Notes: generated by a model from the sequence alone, not told the origin. A DNA stretch of 64,000 nt from an uncultured Alphaproteobacteria bacterium (GCA_902610175.1 CACLUR010000002.1:107116-171115); one strand, 5' to 3'. Positions 34,925-44,890 are shown, counted from the first letter of the stretch. Translations and numbers: made by a program.

Positions 34925-35587
34925 ATGAATTTTGAACAAGCAAGGTCAAATATGGTTCTCAATCAACTCAGAGCTAATCGTATAAAAAACTCATCTTTAA
35001 TTGAAAAAATTGAATTATTTCCAAGAGAAAACTTGTATCCAAAAACTTATAAACATTTAGCTTACTCCGATAAAATTATATTTTTAGACGATGGTCGCTT
35101 TATTCTGCCTCCTTTAACATCATTTCATTTATTACAAGCGTTGGGAGAGATTGACGATGAGAATATTTTAGAAATTGGTTCTGGATTTGGTACTTCAACA
35201 TCTATTATTAATAAATTTTCCTCTAATATTGACTGTATAGAGTCTTCTTCGCAAATGACTGAAGTTTTCAAAGATAGTATTAAAGAAGGTTTTTTCAATG
35301 CCTCTTTATTAAATTTAACGATAGATGAATTTTTCAATAACAAAAAGCCAAACATTCAAAAATATCAAAAGATTATTATTAATGGTTCACTTGATGAAGA
35401 GCCCATAAATATAATTAAAAATGCATCAGATAATGCAGAAATTGTTTGTATAATTGATAATCAAGATTTTAAGCATAAAATTATTAAATATATAAAAGTA
35501 GGTGGCAAATCGAATAAGTTTGTTATAGATGAAGCTTCTTCTTCTTATATTTATAAATATGTTCAATCCGAACCATTTGTTTTTTAG
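34925..35587 (+). CDS. Protein-L-isoaspartate O-methyltransferase-like protein
   Basis: SAM-binding protein of 220 aa of the PCMT-like group. It starts with the typical MNFEQARSNMVLNQLRANRI, which decides the start at ATG 34925 over an upstream ATG at 34886. Motif I is ILEIGSGFGTSTSII (about residue 79), followed by an acidic strand end IDCIES. In other Alphaproteobacteria this gene sits before tolC, popZ and valS; here valS follows after three bases. Repair of isoaspartyl residues is the family activity, though the alphaproteobacterial subgroup is not well characterised. Confidence 0.78.
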   Translation: MNFEQARSNMVLNQLRANRIKNSSLIEKIELFPRENLYPKTYKHLAYSDKIIFLDDGRFILPPLTSFHLLQALGEIDDENILEIGSGFGTSTSIINKFSSNIDCIESSSQMTEVFKDSIKEGFFNASLLNLTIDEFFNNKKPNIQKYQKIIINGSLDEEPINIIKNASDNAEIVCIIDNQDFKHKIIKYIKVGGKSNKFVIDEASSSYIYKYVQSEPFVF

Positions 35588-35590
35588 CAA

Positions 35591-38188
35591 ATGGATGAAT
35601 TTCAAAATAAAAAAGAATATGAAAACGAAATTTATCAGCTTTGGTTAGATAAAGAATGTTTTAAACCTAAATACAATTTTGATAAAAACTTTTCTATTTG
35701 TATACCTCCCCCAAATGTAACAGGGTCTCTGCATATGGGGCATGCGCTTAATAACACTATTCAGGATATTTTAACAAGATATCACCGTATGAATGGCTTT
35801 AATACTCTTTGGCAACCAGGAACAGACCATGCAGGCATAGCGACACAAATGGTTGTAGAAAGAAACTTAGCTGAGAAAAATATTTATCGTAAAGATCTCA
35901 CAAGAGAAGAGTTCATTGAAAAAATATGGGAGTGGAAAGAATATTCGGGTTCCACAATCATAAATCAATTAAAAAGGCTAGGTAGTTCATGTGATTGGTC
36001 AAGGGAAAGATTTACGATGGATGATGGATTGTCATCTGCAGTTAGAAAGGTCTTTGTTAAATTATATACAGAGGGGTTGATATACAAAGATCAAGCTCTT
36101 GTGAATTGGGATACCAAATTTAAAACAGCTATTTCTGATTTAGAGGTTGTTCCTACAGATGTAAGCACCCAAATTTATTATATAAAATATCCTAGCTCTA
36201 ATTCTGAGAGTATAACTGTAGCAACAGTCAGGCCAGAAACAATTTTTGGTGATGTTGCCATAGCAGTTAACCCCAATGACAGTAGATATAATTCATTAAA
36301 AAAAGAAACTTTTAATATTCCTTTAACATCAAGATCTATTCCACTTATATTTGATGAATATTCTGATCCCGAAATGGGAAGTGGCGCAGTTAAAATTACT
36401 CCAGCACACGATTTTAACGATTTTGAAATCGGTAAAAGGCACAACTTAGAATTATTAAATATTCTAAACGAGGATGGATCATTGAACGAAAATTGTCCAA
36501 AAGAATTTCAGGGTTTAGATCGATTTGAGGCAAGAAAAAAAGTTGTTCACTTACTAAAAGAGAGAGGTTTTTTAGAAAAAATTGAAGATTATAAAACTAC
36601 AATACCATATGGTGATCGCTCGAACACTATTGTCGAACCTTTTTTAACTCATCAGTGGTTTTGTAATGCTGAAGAATTAGCAAAACAGGCAATTAAAGTT
36701 GTAAAAGACGGTGATACAAAATTTTTTCCCTCAAATTGGGAGAAAACATACTTTCAATGGATGGAGAATATAAGACCATGGTGTATTTCTCGACAAATAT
36801 GGTGGGGACATCAAATTCCAGTTTGGTATGGTCCTGATGGAAAAGAATTTTGTGCAGAAACTGAAGAAGAAGCAAAAAATTTAGCTGTAGACTTTTATAA
36901 AGCAGATAAAATAATTTTAAAAAGAGATCAAGACGTCTTAGACACCTGGTTCTCCTCAGCTCTATGGCCTTTCTCTACATTGGGATGGCCAAATAAAGAA
37001 CAAATATTAGATACATTTTACCCTAATTCTGTTCTAGTTACGGGTTTTGATATCATCTTTTTCTGGGTTGCCCGCATGATGATGATGGGTAATAAATTTA
37101 TGTCAGAAACACCTTTTAAAACTGTTTATGTTCATGCTCTTGTTCGTGATGAAAAAGGTCAAAAAATGTCAAAATCAAAAGGTAATGTCATAGATCCTTT
37201 AGAAATAATTGACAAGTATGGCGCAGATACACTTCGCTTTACTCTAACATCATTAAATACACCTGGAAGGGATGTAAGGTTAAGTGAGCAACGCATAGCT
37301 GGTTATAGAAACTTCGTTACTAAAATCACCAATGCCTACAAGTTTGCTGAATTTAAAGGAATTTATCCATTTACAGATAATGGCAAAGTTAACCCTAACC
37401 ATATTTTTAATATCTGGATTATAAATGAGTTTCAAGAGTTATATAAAAAAGTTCAAGAAAATTATGAGAAATACTATTTTCATGAAGTAGCTAATCAACT
37501 ATATCATTTTACATGGCATACTTTTTGTGACTGGTATATTGAACTTTCTAAAAATCTTTTAGACGACAATCAATTTAGAGATGAAACCAAACAAACTTTT
37601 CATTTAGTATTTAATTCTTTACTGCAACTTTTACATCCAGTAATTCCTTTTATCACTGAAAAATTGTGGGGTAAAAATAATAAAGATATCTTGATGAGTC
37701 ATCAGTGGGACTATATTGATCAAAAAACTGAGAGTGAACATGTATCTAAAACAAAGTTATTTATTGATTTTATAGAGGAATACAGGTCAATAGAAAAACT
37801 TTTTGAAATCAAAAAAGAAGATAATGTAGAAATTTTTTCTAAAAACCAATTAATTCAAACAATTTTAGAAGACAATAAAAAAACATTTGAATTTTTAACA
37901 AGAAAAAAACTTTCATCATTCCATAAAGACAATAGTGTTACTTTACCTTTTAAAGAGTTTGATTTCGAAATTTCTACTAGCCAAATTGATAAATCTAAAA
38001 TCAAAGAAAAACTTCAAGAAAATAAAAGCTCTTTGGAAAAAGAAAAAAATACGATTGATAAAAATTTATCAAATGAAAATTTTGTATCAAAAGCTCCAAA
38101 AGATCTCATTGATCAAAATAAAGAAAGACAAAGTTCAATTAATATGGAATTGTCTAAAATTGATAGTATATTAATTAATATTCAATAA
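35591..38188 (+). CDS. valS: Valyl-tRNA synthetase
   Basis: Class I aminoacyl-tRNA synthetase that charges tRNA-Val, 865 aa. The HIGH motif is GSLHMGHALNNT (about residue 46) and the KMSKS motif is GQKMSKSKGNVIDP. The editing domain has TVRPETIFGDVAIAVNP and GSGAVKITPAHDFNDFEIG. The C-terminal coiled coil ending the protein (from about residue 800) is rich in Lys and Glu, as usual for ValRS. The stop codon overlaps the ilvD start (TAATG). Confidence 0.97.
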   Translation: MDEFQNKKEYENEIYQLWLDKECFKPKYNFDKNFSICIPPPNVTGSLHMGHALNNTIQDILTRYHRMNGFNTLWQPGTDHAGIATQMVVERNLAEKNIYRKDLTREEFIEKIWEWKEYSGSTIINQLKRLGSSCDWSRERFTMDDGLSSAVRKVFVKLYTEGLIYKDQALVNWDTKFKTAISDLEVVPTDVSTQIYYIKYPSSNSESITVATVRPETIFGDVAIAVNPNDSRYNSLKKETFNIPLTSRSIPLIFDEYSDPEMGSGAVKITPAHDFNDFEIGKRHNLELLNILNEDGSLNENCPKEFQGLDRFEARKKVVHLLKERGFLEKIEDYKTTIPYGDRSNTIVEPFLTHQWFCNAEELAKQAIKVVKDGDTKFFPSNWEKTYFQWMENIRPWCISRQIWWGHQIPVWYGPDGKEFCAETEEEAKNLAVDFYKADKIILKRDQDVLDTWFSSALWPFSTLGWPNKEQILDTFYPNSVLVTGFDIIFFWVARMMMMGNKFMSETPFKTVYVHALVRDEKGQKMSKSKGNVIDPLEIIDKYGADTLRFTLTSLNTPGRDVRLSEQRIAGYRNFVTKITNAYKFAEFKGIYPFTDNGKVNPNHIFNIWIINEFQELYKKVQENYEKYYFHEVANQLYHFTWHTFCDWYIELSKNLLDDNQFRDETKQTFHLVFNSLLQLLHPVIPFITEKLWGKNNKDILMSHQWDYIDQKTESEHVSKTKLFIDFIEEYRSIEKLFEIKKEDNVEIFSKNQLIQTILEDNKKTFEFLTRKKLSSFHKDNSVTLPFKEFDFEISTSQIDKSKIKEKLQENKSSLEKEKNTIDKNLSNENFVSKAPKDLIDQNKERQSSINMELSKIDSILINIQ

Positions 38189-39900
38189 TGGTTGATAAAA
38201 GCAAATTACCAAGTAGACATGTATCTGTAGGTCCTAAAAGTGCACCACATAGAGCTTTTTATTATGCTATGGGTATTACCGAAGAACAGATTAAACAACC
38301 TTTTGTCGGTGTAGTAACCACATGGAATGAGTCTGCCCCTTGCAATATTTCACTTTCTCGCCAAGCTCAATCAGCCAAAAAAGGTGTGTGGGATGCAAAA
38401 GGTACGCCAAGAGAATTTACCACCATTACTGTTACTGATGGTATAGCTATGGGTCATGAGGGAATGAAATCTTCTTTAACTAGTAGGGAGATTATAGCTG
38501 ACTCAACTGAACTTTCTGTAAGAGGGCACTGTTATGATGCCTTAGTTGGTTTAGCTGGGTGTGATAAATCTTTGCCAGGTTTAATGATGGCAATGCTAAG
38601 ACTTAATGTGCCATCTGTATTTATGTACGGTGGATCTATATTACCAGGTGTTTATAAAGATAAGGACGTAACTATAGTAGATGTTTTTGAAGCTGTTGGA
38701 AAACATTCAACAGGAAAGATTTCAGACCAAGAACTCCATGACATTGAGTGTGTTGCCTGTCCATCTGCTGGATCCTGTGGCGGACAGTTCACCGCAAATA
38801 CCATGGCATGCGTTTCAGAGACTATTGGTTTAGCACTTCCAGGTTCTGCTATGACACCAGCTCCCTATGAAAGTAGAGATAAATACGCTTATGAAAGTGG
38901 AAGAGTAGTTATGGAATTAATCGAAAAAAACTTGAGACCTAGGGATATTGTTACAAAACAATCACTAATTAATGCGGCTGTGGTTGTTTCAGCATCAGGT
39001 GGATCAACCAACGCAGGTTTACATCTACCTGCTATGGCTCATGAAGCTGGTATTGAATTTACTTTGGAAGATGTCTGTAATATTTTCCAATCAACACCTT
39101 ATATAGGTAATTTAGCCCCTGGGGGAAAATATGTAGCTAAAGATTTATATGAAGTTGGTGGCGTTCCTGTTCTAATTAAAGCGCTTATTGATGGCGGGTT
39201 AATTGATGGATCATGCATGACTGTTACTGGAAAAACGTTATCTGAAAATGTAAAAGATGTGGAGTTACCAAAAAATCAAGATGTTGTTTATCCTGTCAGT
39301 AGCCCAATAACTAAAACAGGTGGCGTGGTGGGTTTGAAAGGTTCACTGGCTCCAGATGGTGCAATCGTAAAAATAGCTGGACTTAAAAAATTACAGTTCA
39401 AAGGAAAGGCAATTTGCTTTGATAGAGAAGAACATGCTCTAGACGCTGTCTTAAATGGTAAAATTAAACCTGGTCATGTTGTTATTATAAGATACGAGGG
39501 TCCAAAAGGAGGTCCAGGTATGAGAGAAATGCTATCTACCACTAGTGCCCTTTACGGACAAGATCTTGGCGAAGAGGTAGCTTTAATTACTGACGGAAGG
39601 TTCTCTGGAGGTACACGAGGTTTTTGTATTGGCCATGTAGGTCCGGAGGCTTATGATTGCGGACCTATAGCGTTAGTTGAAGATGGTGATGAAATTGAAA
39701 TTGATGCAGAGAAAAATTTACTAAATTTGAATGTAGACGAAAAAACGTTATCCGATAGAAAAACTAAATGGGTTAATAAAGAACCAGAGTTTTTGTCAGG
39801 TACTCTATGGAAATACATGAAAACTGTTGGACCTGCAAACCTTGGGGCAGTTACACACCCTGGTGGAAAATTAGAAAAAAAGACTTATTCAGATATTTAA
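38188..39900 (+). CDS. ilvD: Dihydroxy-acid dehydratase
   Basis: Fe-S dehydratase in valine, leucine and isoleucine synthesis (and so also in the path to pantothenate), 570 aa. Cluster cysteines are seen in GLAGCDKSLPG and ECVACPSAGSCGGQFTANTM; the catalytic region has TDGRFSGGTRGFCIGHVGPEA. Length is standard. It is coupled to valS by a one-base overlap. A ValRS-IlvD pairing is functionally reasonable because both concern valine, but it may simply reflect compact packing. Its 3' end overlaps the convergent xthA by 12 bases. Confidence 0.97.
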   Translation: MVDKSKLPSRHVSVGPKSAPHRAFYYAMGITEEQIKQPFVGVVTTWNESAPCNISLSRQAQSAKKGVWDAKGTPREFTTITVTDGIAMGHEGMKSSLTSREIIADSTELSVRGHCYDALVGLAGCDKSLPGLMMAMLRLNVPSVFMYGGSILPGVYKDKDVTIVDVFEAVGKHSTGKISDQELHDIECVACPSAGSCGGQFTANTMACVSETIGLALPGSAMTPAPYESRDKYAYESGRVVMELIEKNLRPRDIVTKQSLINAAVVVSASGGSTNAGLHLPAMAHEAGIEFTLEDVCNIFQSTPYIGNLAPGGKYVAKDLYEVGGVPVLIKALIDGGLIDGSCMTVTGKTLSENVKDVELPKNQDVVYPVSSPITKTGGVVGLKGSLAPDGAIVKIAGLKKLQFKGKAICFDREEHALDAVLNGKIKPGHVVIIRYEGPKGGPGMREMLSTTSALYGQDLGEEVALITDGRFSGGTRGFCIGHVGPEAYDCGPIALVEDGDEIEIDAEKNLLNLNVDEKTLSDRKTKWVNKEPEFLSGTLWKYMKTVGPANLGAVTHPGGKLEKKTYSDI

Positions 39901-40656
39901 ATCTATAAGAATAGGGCAATGATCAGAGGGTCTATCCATATCGCGATATTCTTTTAATACTTTTAGTTTCATTATTTTACTTTTCAAAAATGGAGATAAA
40001 AGAAAGAAGTCTATTCTTATTCCTTCCTCTTTTCCAAATTTGTAAGTTTTATAATCAAAAAAAGTATAACTTTGTTTTTTTGGAGTAGTCTTGAACACAT
40101 CAATTAGATCTAGATTTATTAATTTATAGAATTCTTTTCTAGATTGAGGTTGTGCTAGAGCATCATTTTTATATTTTTTAATATCATGAGCATCTTCATC
40201 ATCTGGAATAACATTAAAATCTCCCATTAATAAAACTTCATATTCTTTTTTTAGTATTTCTATTTCTCTATAAAGTAATTTCATCCATTCAAGCTTATTT
40301 GTAAATTTGTCTGTATCTATAGGATTTCCATTAGGAAAATAACAATTGAGGATTGCTAAATTTTTATCTTTTATAATAACTGTATTGTTTCTTGCTTGTG
40401 TTATATTTAACTTATTTAAAGGATTTTCAATTAATACAATCTCTCTTTTACAAGAAACACTTACCCCATTATAGCTTTTTTGAGTTTCAGCAACTGTTTT
40501 CAATGAAAATTGATTAAAAAAATTTTCTACGTATTCTTTATCTAATATTTTCAGTTCTTGTAAGCAAATAATATCTGGAGCTTCTGATTTTACTATTTTT
40601 TTTAAAAGTGGTTCTCGTGCTCTTAACGAATTTACATTCCAACTAATAATTTTCAC
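39889..40656 (-). CDS. xthA: Exodeoxyribonuclease III family AP endonuclease
   Basis: Base-excision-repair nuclease that cuts at abasic sites, 255 aa. Motifs of the exonuclease III fold are ISWNVNSLRAREPLL at the N terminus, ICLQELKI, the active-site MGDFNVIPDD and the end DRPSDHCPILIDL. Length matches E. coli XthA (268). It starts two bases after the erpA stop on the same strand, so both are probably one transcript. No SOS box is visible. Confidence 0.94.
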   Translation of the reverse strand: MKIISWNVNSLRAREPLLKKIVKSEAPDIICLQELKILDKEYVENFFNQFSLKTVAETQKSYNGVSVSCKREIVLIENPLNKLNITQARNNTVIIKDKNLAILNCYFPNGNPIDTDKFTNKLEWMKLLYREIEILKKEYEVLLMGDFNVIPDDEDAHDIKKYKNDALAQPQSRKEFYKLINLDLIDVFKTTPKKQSYTFFDYKTYKFGKEEGIRIDFFLLSPFLKSKIMKLKVLKEYRDMDRPSDHCPILIDLNI

Positions 40657-40658
40657 AA

Positions 40659-40985
40659 TTAAACGCTAAATGATGTGCCACAGCCACAAGAATTTTTAGC
40701 ATTAGGATTTGAAATAGAGAAACTAGAACCTATCAATTCATCTTTATAATCTAATTCAGACTCGTTTATGAAAGTCATTGAATTCTTATCAATTAAAATT
40801 TGTAAATCTTTAAAATTAAATACATGATCTTTGGTTTCATTAATTACATTTTCACTTTTAAATACGTACTGAAAACCAGAACATCCACCACCTTTGACTC
40901 TGATTCTAAAATATTTCATATTTTGATCTTTTAGAACTTCTTGAATTTTATTTATAGCTTTATCTGTTATATTAATACTTCCCAT
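40659..40985 (-). CDS. erpA: ErpA/IscA-type Fe-S cluster insertion protein
   Basis: A-type Fe-S carrier of 108 aa that delivers clusters to apo-enzymes. The three cysteines are in GGGCSGFQYVF (about residue 35) and NSCGCGTSFSV at the C terminus. ErpA and IscA are hard to separate; the position divergent from dgt matches the usual alphaproteobacterial erpA. The start codon abuts the dgt start codon with no base between. Client enzymes could include IlvD next door. Confidence 0.9.
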   Translation of the reverse strand: MGSINITDKAINKIQEVLKDQNMKYFRIRVKGGGCSGFQYVFKSENVINETKDHVFNFKDLQILIDKNSMTFINESELDYKDELIGSSFSISNPNAKNSCGCGTSFSV

Positions 40986-42095
40986 ATGTTCAGTAATTTA
41001 TCAGCTTTACCAAAAAATTCAAAAGGAAGACTTCACGATGAAATAAATGATCATCGATCAGTCTACGAAAGAGATAGAGACAGAATTTATCATTCAACAG
41101 CCTTTAGAAAACTAAAAGATAAAACGCAAGTATTTATGTTTGAAAAAGGCGACTATTATAGAAATAGACTAACACATACTCTTGAGGTGTCTCAGATAGC
41201 AAGATCTATAAGTAGAAAATTGTCTTTAAATGAAGATCTCTCAGAATGTATAGCGCTATCTCATGATTTAGGTCATAGTCCTTTTGGTCATGTGGGCGAA
41301 GAAATAATAACTCAAGAATTAGATGCAAATTTTAATCATAATTATCAATCTTTTAGACAAATTACATTATTAGAAAAGAGATATATAAATTTTGATGGTT
41401 TAAATTTAACTTGGGAAACAATAGATGGCTTAATAAAACATAATGGAAAAATACATGAAACAAATAGAAACTACGACTTATCAAAAAATTTTAAGTTTGA
41501 TTTAAATAAGAATCCCTCATTAGAGGCTCAAATCGCTTCCTTGTCTGATGATATAGCTTACATTGCTCATGATTTCGATGATGCTTTAAGATCAGGTATT
41601 CTGACAATATCAAGTTTAGCTGAAAATAAAGAACAATTTAATTTTATAGATTTTTCATACATTGCAAATTTAGATAAAAGTATTGCAAGAAATTACTTTT
41701 CAAGGTCCATTATGAACTACTTAATTTTGGATCTTATTAATGAAACTGAAAATACTCTTTCAAATAATTCACAAATACGTTCAATTGAAGATGTGATAAC
41801 AAACACAAATTTTTTGGTTAAGTTTAGTCCTCCAGTATTAGATAAAGTAAAATTTCTTAAAGATTTTCTATTCGAATTTTTTTACACATCTGATTTTGTA
41901 TATAAAAATAGAACGCAAGCAGAAAAAATTTTAGTATCTATAATAAAATTATTAAATAATGATACCTCTATACTTCCATCTAAATGGAAAGAAAAATTAC
42001 AAAATGATACAGATAAGCAACAAATTATAGTCGATTATGTATGTGGTATGACAGATCAGTATGCTATAAATTTCTATAAAAAATATGTTACATAA
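40986..42095 (+). CDS. dgt: dGTPase-like deoxynucleoside triphosphate triphosphohydrolase
   Basis: HD-domain enzyme that removes triphosphate from dNTPs, 369 aa. The HD motif is split as RNRLTHTLEVSQIARSI and LSHDLGHSPFGHVGEE, with the later Asp in SDDIAYIAHDFDDAL. The N terminus KGRLHDEINDHRSVYERDRDRIYHSTAFRKLK is typical. I chose ATG 40986; an in-frame ATG at 40941 lies inside erpA and adds 15 residues unlike the family. The end overlaps argS by 11 bases, as in the conserved alphaproteobacterial order. Confidence 0.92.
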   Translation: MFSNLSALPKNSKGRLHDEINDHRSVYERDRDRIYHSTAFRKLKDKTQVFMFEKGDYYRNRLTHTLEVSQIARSISRKLSLNEDLSECIALSHDLGHSPFGHVGEEIITQELDANFNHNYQSFRQITLLEKRYINFDGLNLTWETIDGLIKHNGKIHETNRNYDLSKNFKFDLNKNPSLEAQIASLSDDIAYIAHDFDDALRSGILTISSLAENKEQFNFIDFSYIANLDKSIARNYFSRSIMNYLILDLINETENTLSNNSQIRSIEDVITNTNFLVKFSPPVLDKVKFLKDFLFEFFYTSDFVYKNRTQAEKILVSIIKLLNNDTSILPSKWKEKLQNDTDKQQIIVDYVCGMTDQYAINFYKKYVT

Positions 42096-43734
42096 TTTAA
42101 AAAAATCTCTTTTTGAAATATTAATTAAAATTGATAAGAACGTTAGTATTGACTTTGAAGATATTGAAGTTGAAACACTTTTTGACAAAAAAGGCGATTT
42201 TACAACTAATGCTGCTCTAAAATTTTCAAAAATATTTGGAAAAAATCCAAATCAATTAGCAGACATTATTTTAAAGGGTATTAAGTTAAATAATTTTGAA
42301 AAAGTAGAAATTGCTGGACCTGGTTTTATAAATTTTTTTCTTAAGGATGAAAGTTTCAATCCTCAATTATTCAATTATGAAAAAGAATTTACAGAAAATG
42401 AAAAGGTAAATATCGAATTTGTATCTGCAAATCCTACAGGCCCATTACACTTAGCACATGGAAGAGGTGCTGTTGTTGGAGATATTTTATCTAATTTATT
42501 TGAGTATTTTGGACATCCTGTAACTCGTGAATATTATGTAAATAACACAGGTAATCAAATTAATGAATTTCTATCTTCAATACTTTATTCAATTTCACAT
42601 ACATATAATCTAAATCTTAATGAAAAACAATTTTACAAAGGTGATTACATTAATGATATAGCAAAGAACTGTTACGAAAAATTTAAACCACTATTTGATA
42701 ATAAGCTAAGTTCTGATGAGAAAAACATTATAGTAAATTATGCTATAGAAAATCTTGTCAATCAGACGCTTCAAACACTTGGCATAGCAGGGATTAAATT
42801 CGATCAAATTTCATATGAAACAACCATTATGGATAAGGGTCATCTCCCATTAATTCTTGAAAAATTTAAGCAAAAAGATCTAACATACGAAGGTCAACTA
42901 AATGCCCCTAAAGATTTTACGGGCACCTTAAAGGATAATCAGCTAACAATATTTAAATCAACTCTTTTTGAGGATGATGAAGATAGAGCGTTAACTAAAA
43001 ATGATGGCACTCCCACTTATTTTGCAAATGATATTGCTTATCATGAAGATAAATTTCAAAGAGGATTCAATAAATTAATAAATATATGGGGTGCAGATCA
43101 TTTAGGATATCTCAAAAGATTGTCATCAGCGATAACTTCTTTACATCCAAAAATTGATTTTTCAGTTGTTTTTTGTCAAATTGTCAATTTAAAACGTGAT
43201 AATAAAATACAAAAACTCTCAAAAAGAGAGGGTAACATTTTTGAACTAAAAAATTTAATAAATGAAATAGGAATTGATAATTTTAGATACTTCATGTCTT
43301 ACAGAAAAAATGATACTCACATGGATTTAGACATAGATTTAATTAAGAGAGAGAATAAGGAAAATCCTATTTATTATATTCAGTATTCTTATGCTAGAAC
43401 ACAATCTATTTTAAATAAGGTAAATAAAGTTGTTGATACACACGTTATAATTACTTCAGAATTAAAAAATTTATATAAAAAATTATTGGAGTGGGATAAT
43501 GTAGTAAAATCTGCATATCTAAAAAAAGAAGTTCATTTAATAGCACACTACTTAGAGAGTTTGTCTTCTTATTTCCATACATTATGGTCCTCTTCAAAAA
43601 ATAAACCATCAGTAAAATTTTTAGATAATGAGAATAATATTTCCTCTAATATAATTAAGTTATTACATAATTATCAAAATGTCTTAAACGAGGGATTAAA
43701 AATTTTAGGCATAAAGCCTAAATTACAAATGTGA
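42085..43734 (+). CDS. argS: Arginyl-tRNA synthetase
   Basis: Class I synthetase for tRNA-Arg, 549 aa. The HIGH-like motif is NPTGPLHLAHGRGAVVGD (about residue 120), and the KMSKS-like loop reads KLSKREGNIF. The DALR anticodon-binding domain forms the C-terminal 130 residues. The start overlaps dgt by 11 bases and the stop overlaps a small anchor-protein gene (GTG 43731) by 4 bases. Confidence 0.96.
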   Translation: MLHNLKKSLFEILIKIDKNVSIDFEDIEVETLFDKKGDFTTNAALKFSKIFGKNPNQLADIILKGIKLNNFEKVEIAGPGFINFFLKDESFNPQLFNYEKEFTENEKVNIEFVSANPTGPLHLAHGRGAVVGDILSNLFEYFGHPVTREYYVNNTGNQINEFLSSILYSISHTYNLNLNEKQFYKGDYINDIAKNCYEKFKPLFDNKLSSDEKNIIVNYAIENLVNQTLQTLGIAGIKFDQISYETTIMDKGHLPLILEKFKQKDLTYEGQLNAPKDFTGTLKDNQLTIFKSTLFEDDEDRALTKNDGTPTYFANDIAYHEDKFQRGFNKLINIWGADHLGYLKRLSSAITSLHPKIDFSVVFCQIVNLKRDNKIQKLSKREGNIFELKNLINEIGIDNFRYFMSYRKNDTHMDLDIDLIKRENKENPIYYIQYSYARTQSILNKVNKVVDTHVIITSELKNLYKKLLEWDNVVKSAYLKKEVHLIAHYLESLSSYFHTLWSSSKNKPSVKFLDNENNISSNIIKLLHNYQNVLNEGLKILGIKPKLQM

Positions 43735-43877
43735 AAAATCTTAAAATCATAATAATTATTTTTTTTTTTATACTGATTTTATTATTTTCCTATCTGTTTT
43801 TTGATAACTACTTGAAGTATATTTTTTTTGATAATTTTATAACTATTACTGCTGATGAATTTGATTTTATAAAATGA
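43731..43877 (+). CDS. 48-residue single-span membrane protein between argS and nagZ
   Basis: A GTG frame overlaps the argS stop by 4 bases and ends in an ATGA overlap with nagZ, which argues that it is a real gene. The product is a basic N terminus (VKNLK), one strongly hydrophobic segment (about residues 5-24) and a short acidic tail (ADEFDFIK). In many Alphaproteobacteria this exact slot holds a larger SPOR-domain cell-division protein with an N-terminal anchor. The present gene keeps only an anchor-like part; no SPOR domain is visible. Confidence 0.6.
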   Translation: MKNLKIIIIIFFFILILLFSYLFFDNYLKYIFFDNFITITADEFDFIK

Positions 43878-44890
43878 ACTTTCCAATAATTATATCCATT
43901 AAAAGTATTTCTTTATCTAAACAAGAAAAAAATTTTATTTCAAAGATAAAACCTTTTGGGGTAATAATATTTGCAAGAAATATAAGTAATATTCCTCAAA
44001 TATTAAAGTTAAATCAATCAATTAAATTATTAAGTAAAAATACATTAATTTTTATTGATCAAGAGGGTGGTATTGTAAATAGATTTAGAAAATTTAAAGA
44101 ATTTAATTTTTTAGATAATTTCGAGCTTTATAAGATTTATTTAAGATACCCTTCTTTATCAAAGCAGTTAGTTTTTTTGAAATCTTTCATAACATCGTAT
44201 TATCTAAAAAAACTAAATTTTGATATTAACACTGTACCAGTCCTAGATTTACCAATTAAAAACACAATTTTAATGATTAAAAAAAGAACTTTTGGACCAA
44301 ATATTAATGTCAATATAATTTTGCAGAAAATATTAATAAATAATTTAAATTACTTTGGACTAATTCCAATAATGAAACATATCCCAGGCCATGGTGTAAC
44401 AAATAAAGACTCACATTTAACTTTGCCAATAACAAAATTAAGTAAATCTTCTCTTCAAGACCACATTAAAATATTTAAATATTTTAATAACCTTCCTTTG
44501 GCAATGACTGCACATATTAAATATCTGTCCTGGGATAAAAATACCATCGCTACTTTTTCAAGTTATATTATTGATAATATCATTAGAAAAAAAATTGGGT
44601 TCAAAGGTTTAATTATATCTGATGATCTAGAAATGAATGCTAATATTTATAATATAAAGGATGCTATAAAGTTAGCTAACTTTTCTAAATTAGATGTTAT
44701 TTTAGATTGTAGCTCCGATTTGGATAAATATAGTGAAATTATAAATTCGTTTAATTTTTCGAAAAATTACGTTAATGTTTATAAGTCGAATAAACTTCAG
44801 CAATATAAGAAAAAATTAGACTTTAAATCTATTAATATTAATCACTATCATGAATTGTATAATCAATTGTTAAAAATTAATGGATTCTAA
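43874..44890 (+). CDS. nagZ: Beta-N-acetylhexosaminidase, GH3 (NagZ-like)
   Basis: Glycoside hydrolase family 3 enzyme that removes GlcNAc from cell-wall turnover products in the cytoplasm, 338 aa. Key segments are FIDQEGGIVNRF, KHIPGHGVTNKDSH with the general-acid loop Asp/His, and LIISDDLEMNAN with the nucleophile Asp. The sequence between motifs is strongly AT-biased (many Ile, Asn and Lys). It is coupled to the anchor gene upstream and overlaps scpA by 11 bases. Confidence 0.9.
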   Translation: MNFPIIISIKSISLSKQEKNFISKIKPFGVIIFARNISNIPQILKLNQSIKLLSKNTLIFIDQEGGIVNRFRKFKEFNFLDNFELYKIYLRYPSLSKQLVFLKSFITSYYLKKLNFDINTVPVLDLPIKNTILMIKKRTFGPNINVNIILQKILINNLNYFGLIPIMKHIPGHGVTNKDSHLTLPITKLSKSSLQDHIKIFKYFNNLPLAMTAHIKYLSWDKNTIATFSSYIIDNIIRKKIGFKGLIISDDLEMNANIYNIKDAIKLANFSKLDVILDCSSDLDKYSEIINSFNFSKNYVNVYKSNKLQQYKKKLDFKSININHYHELYNQLLKINGF

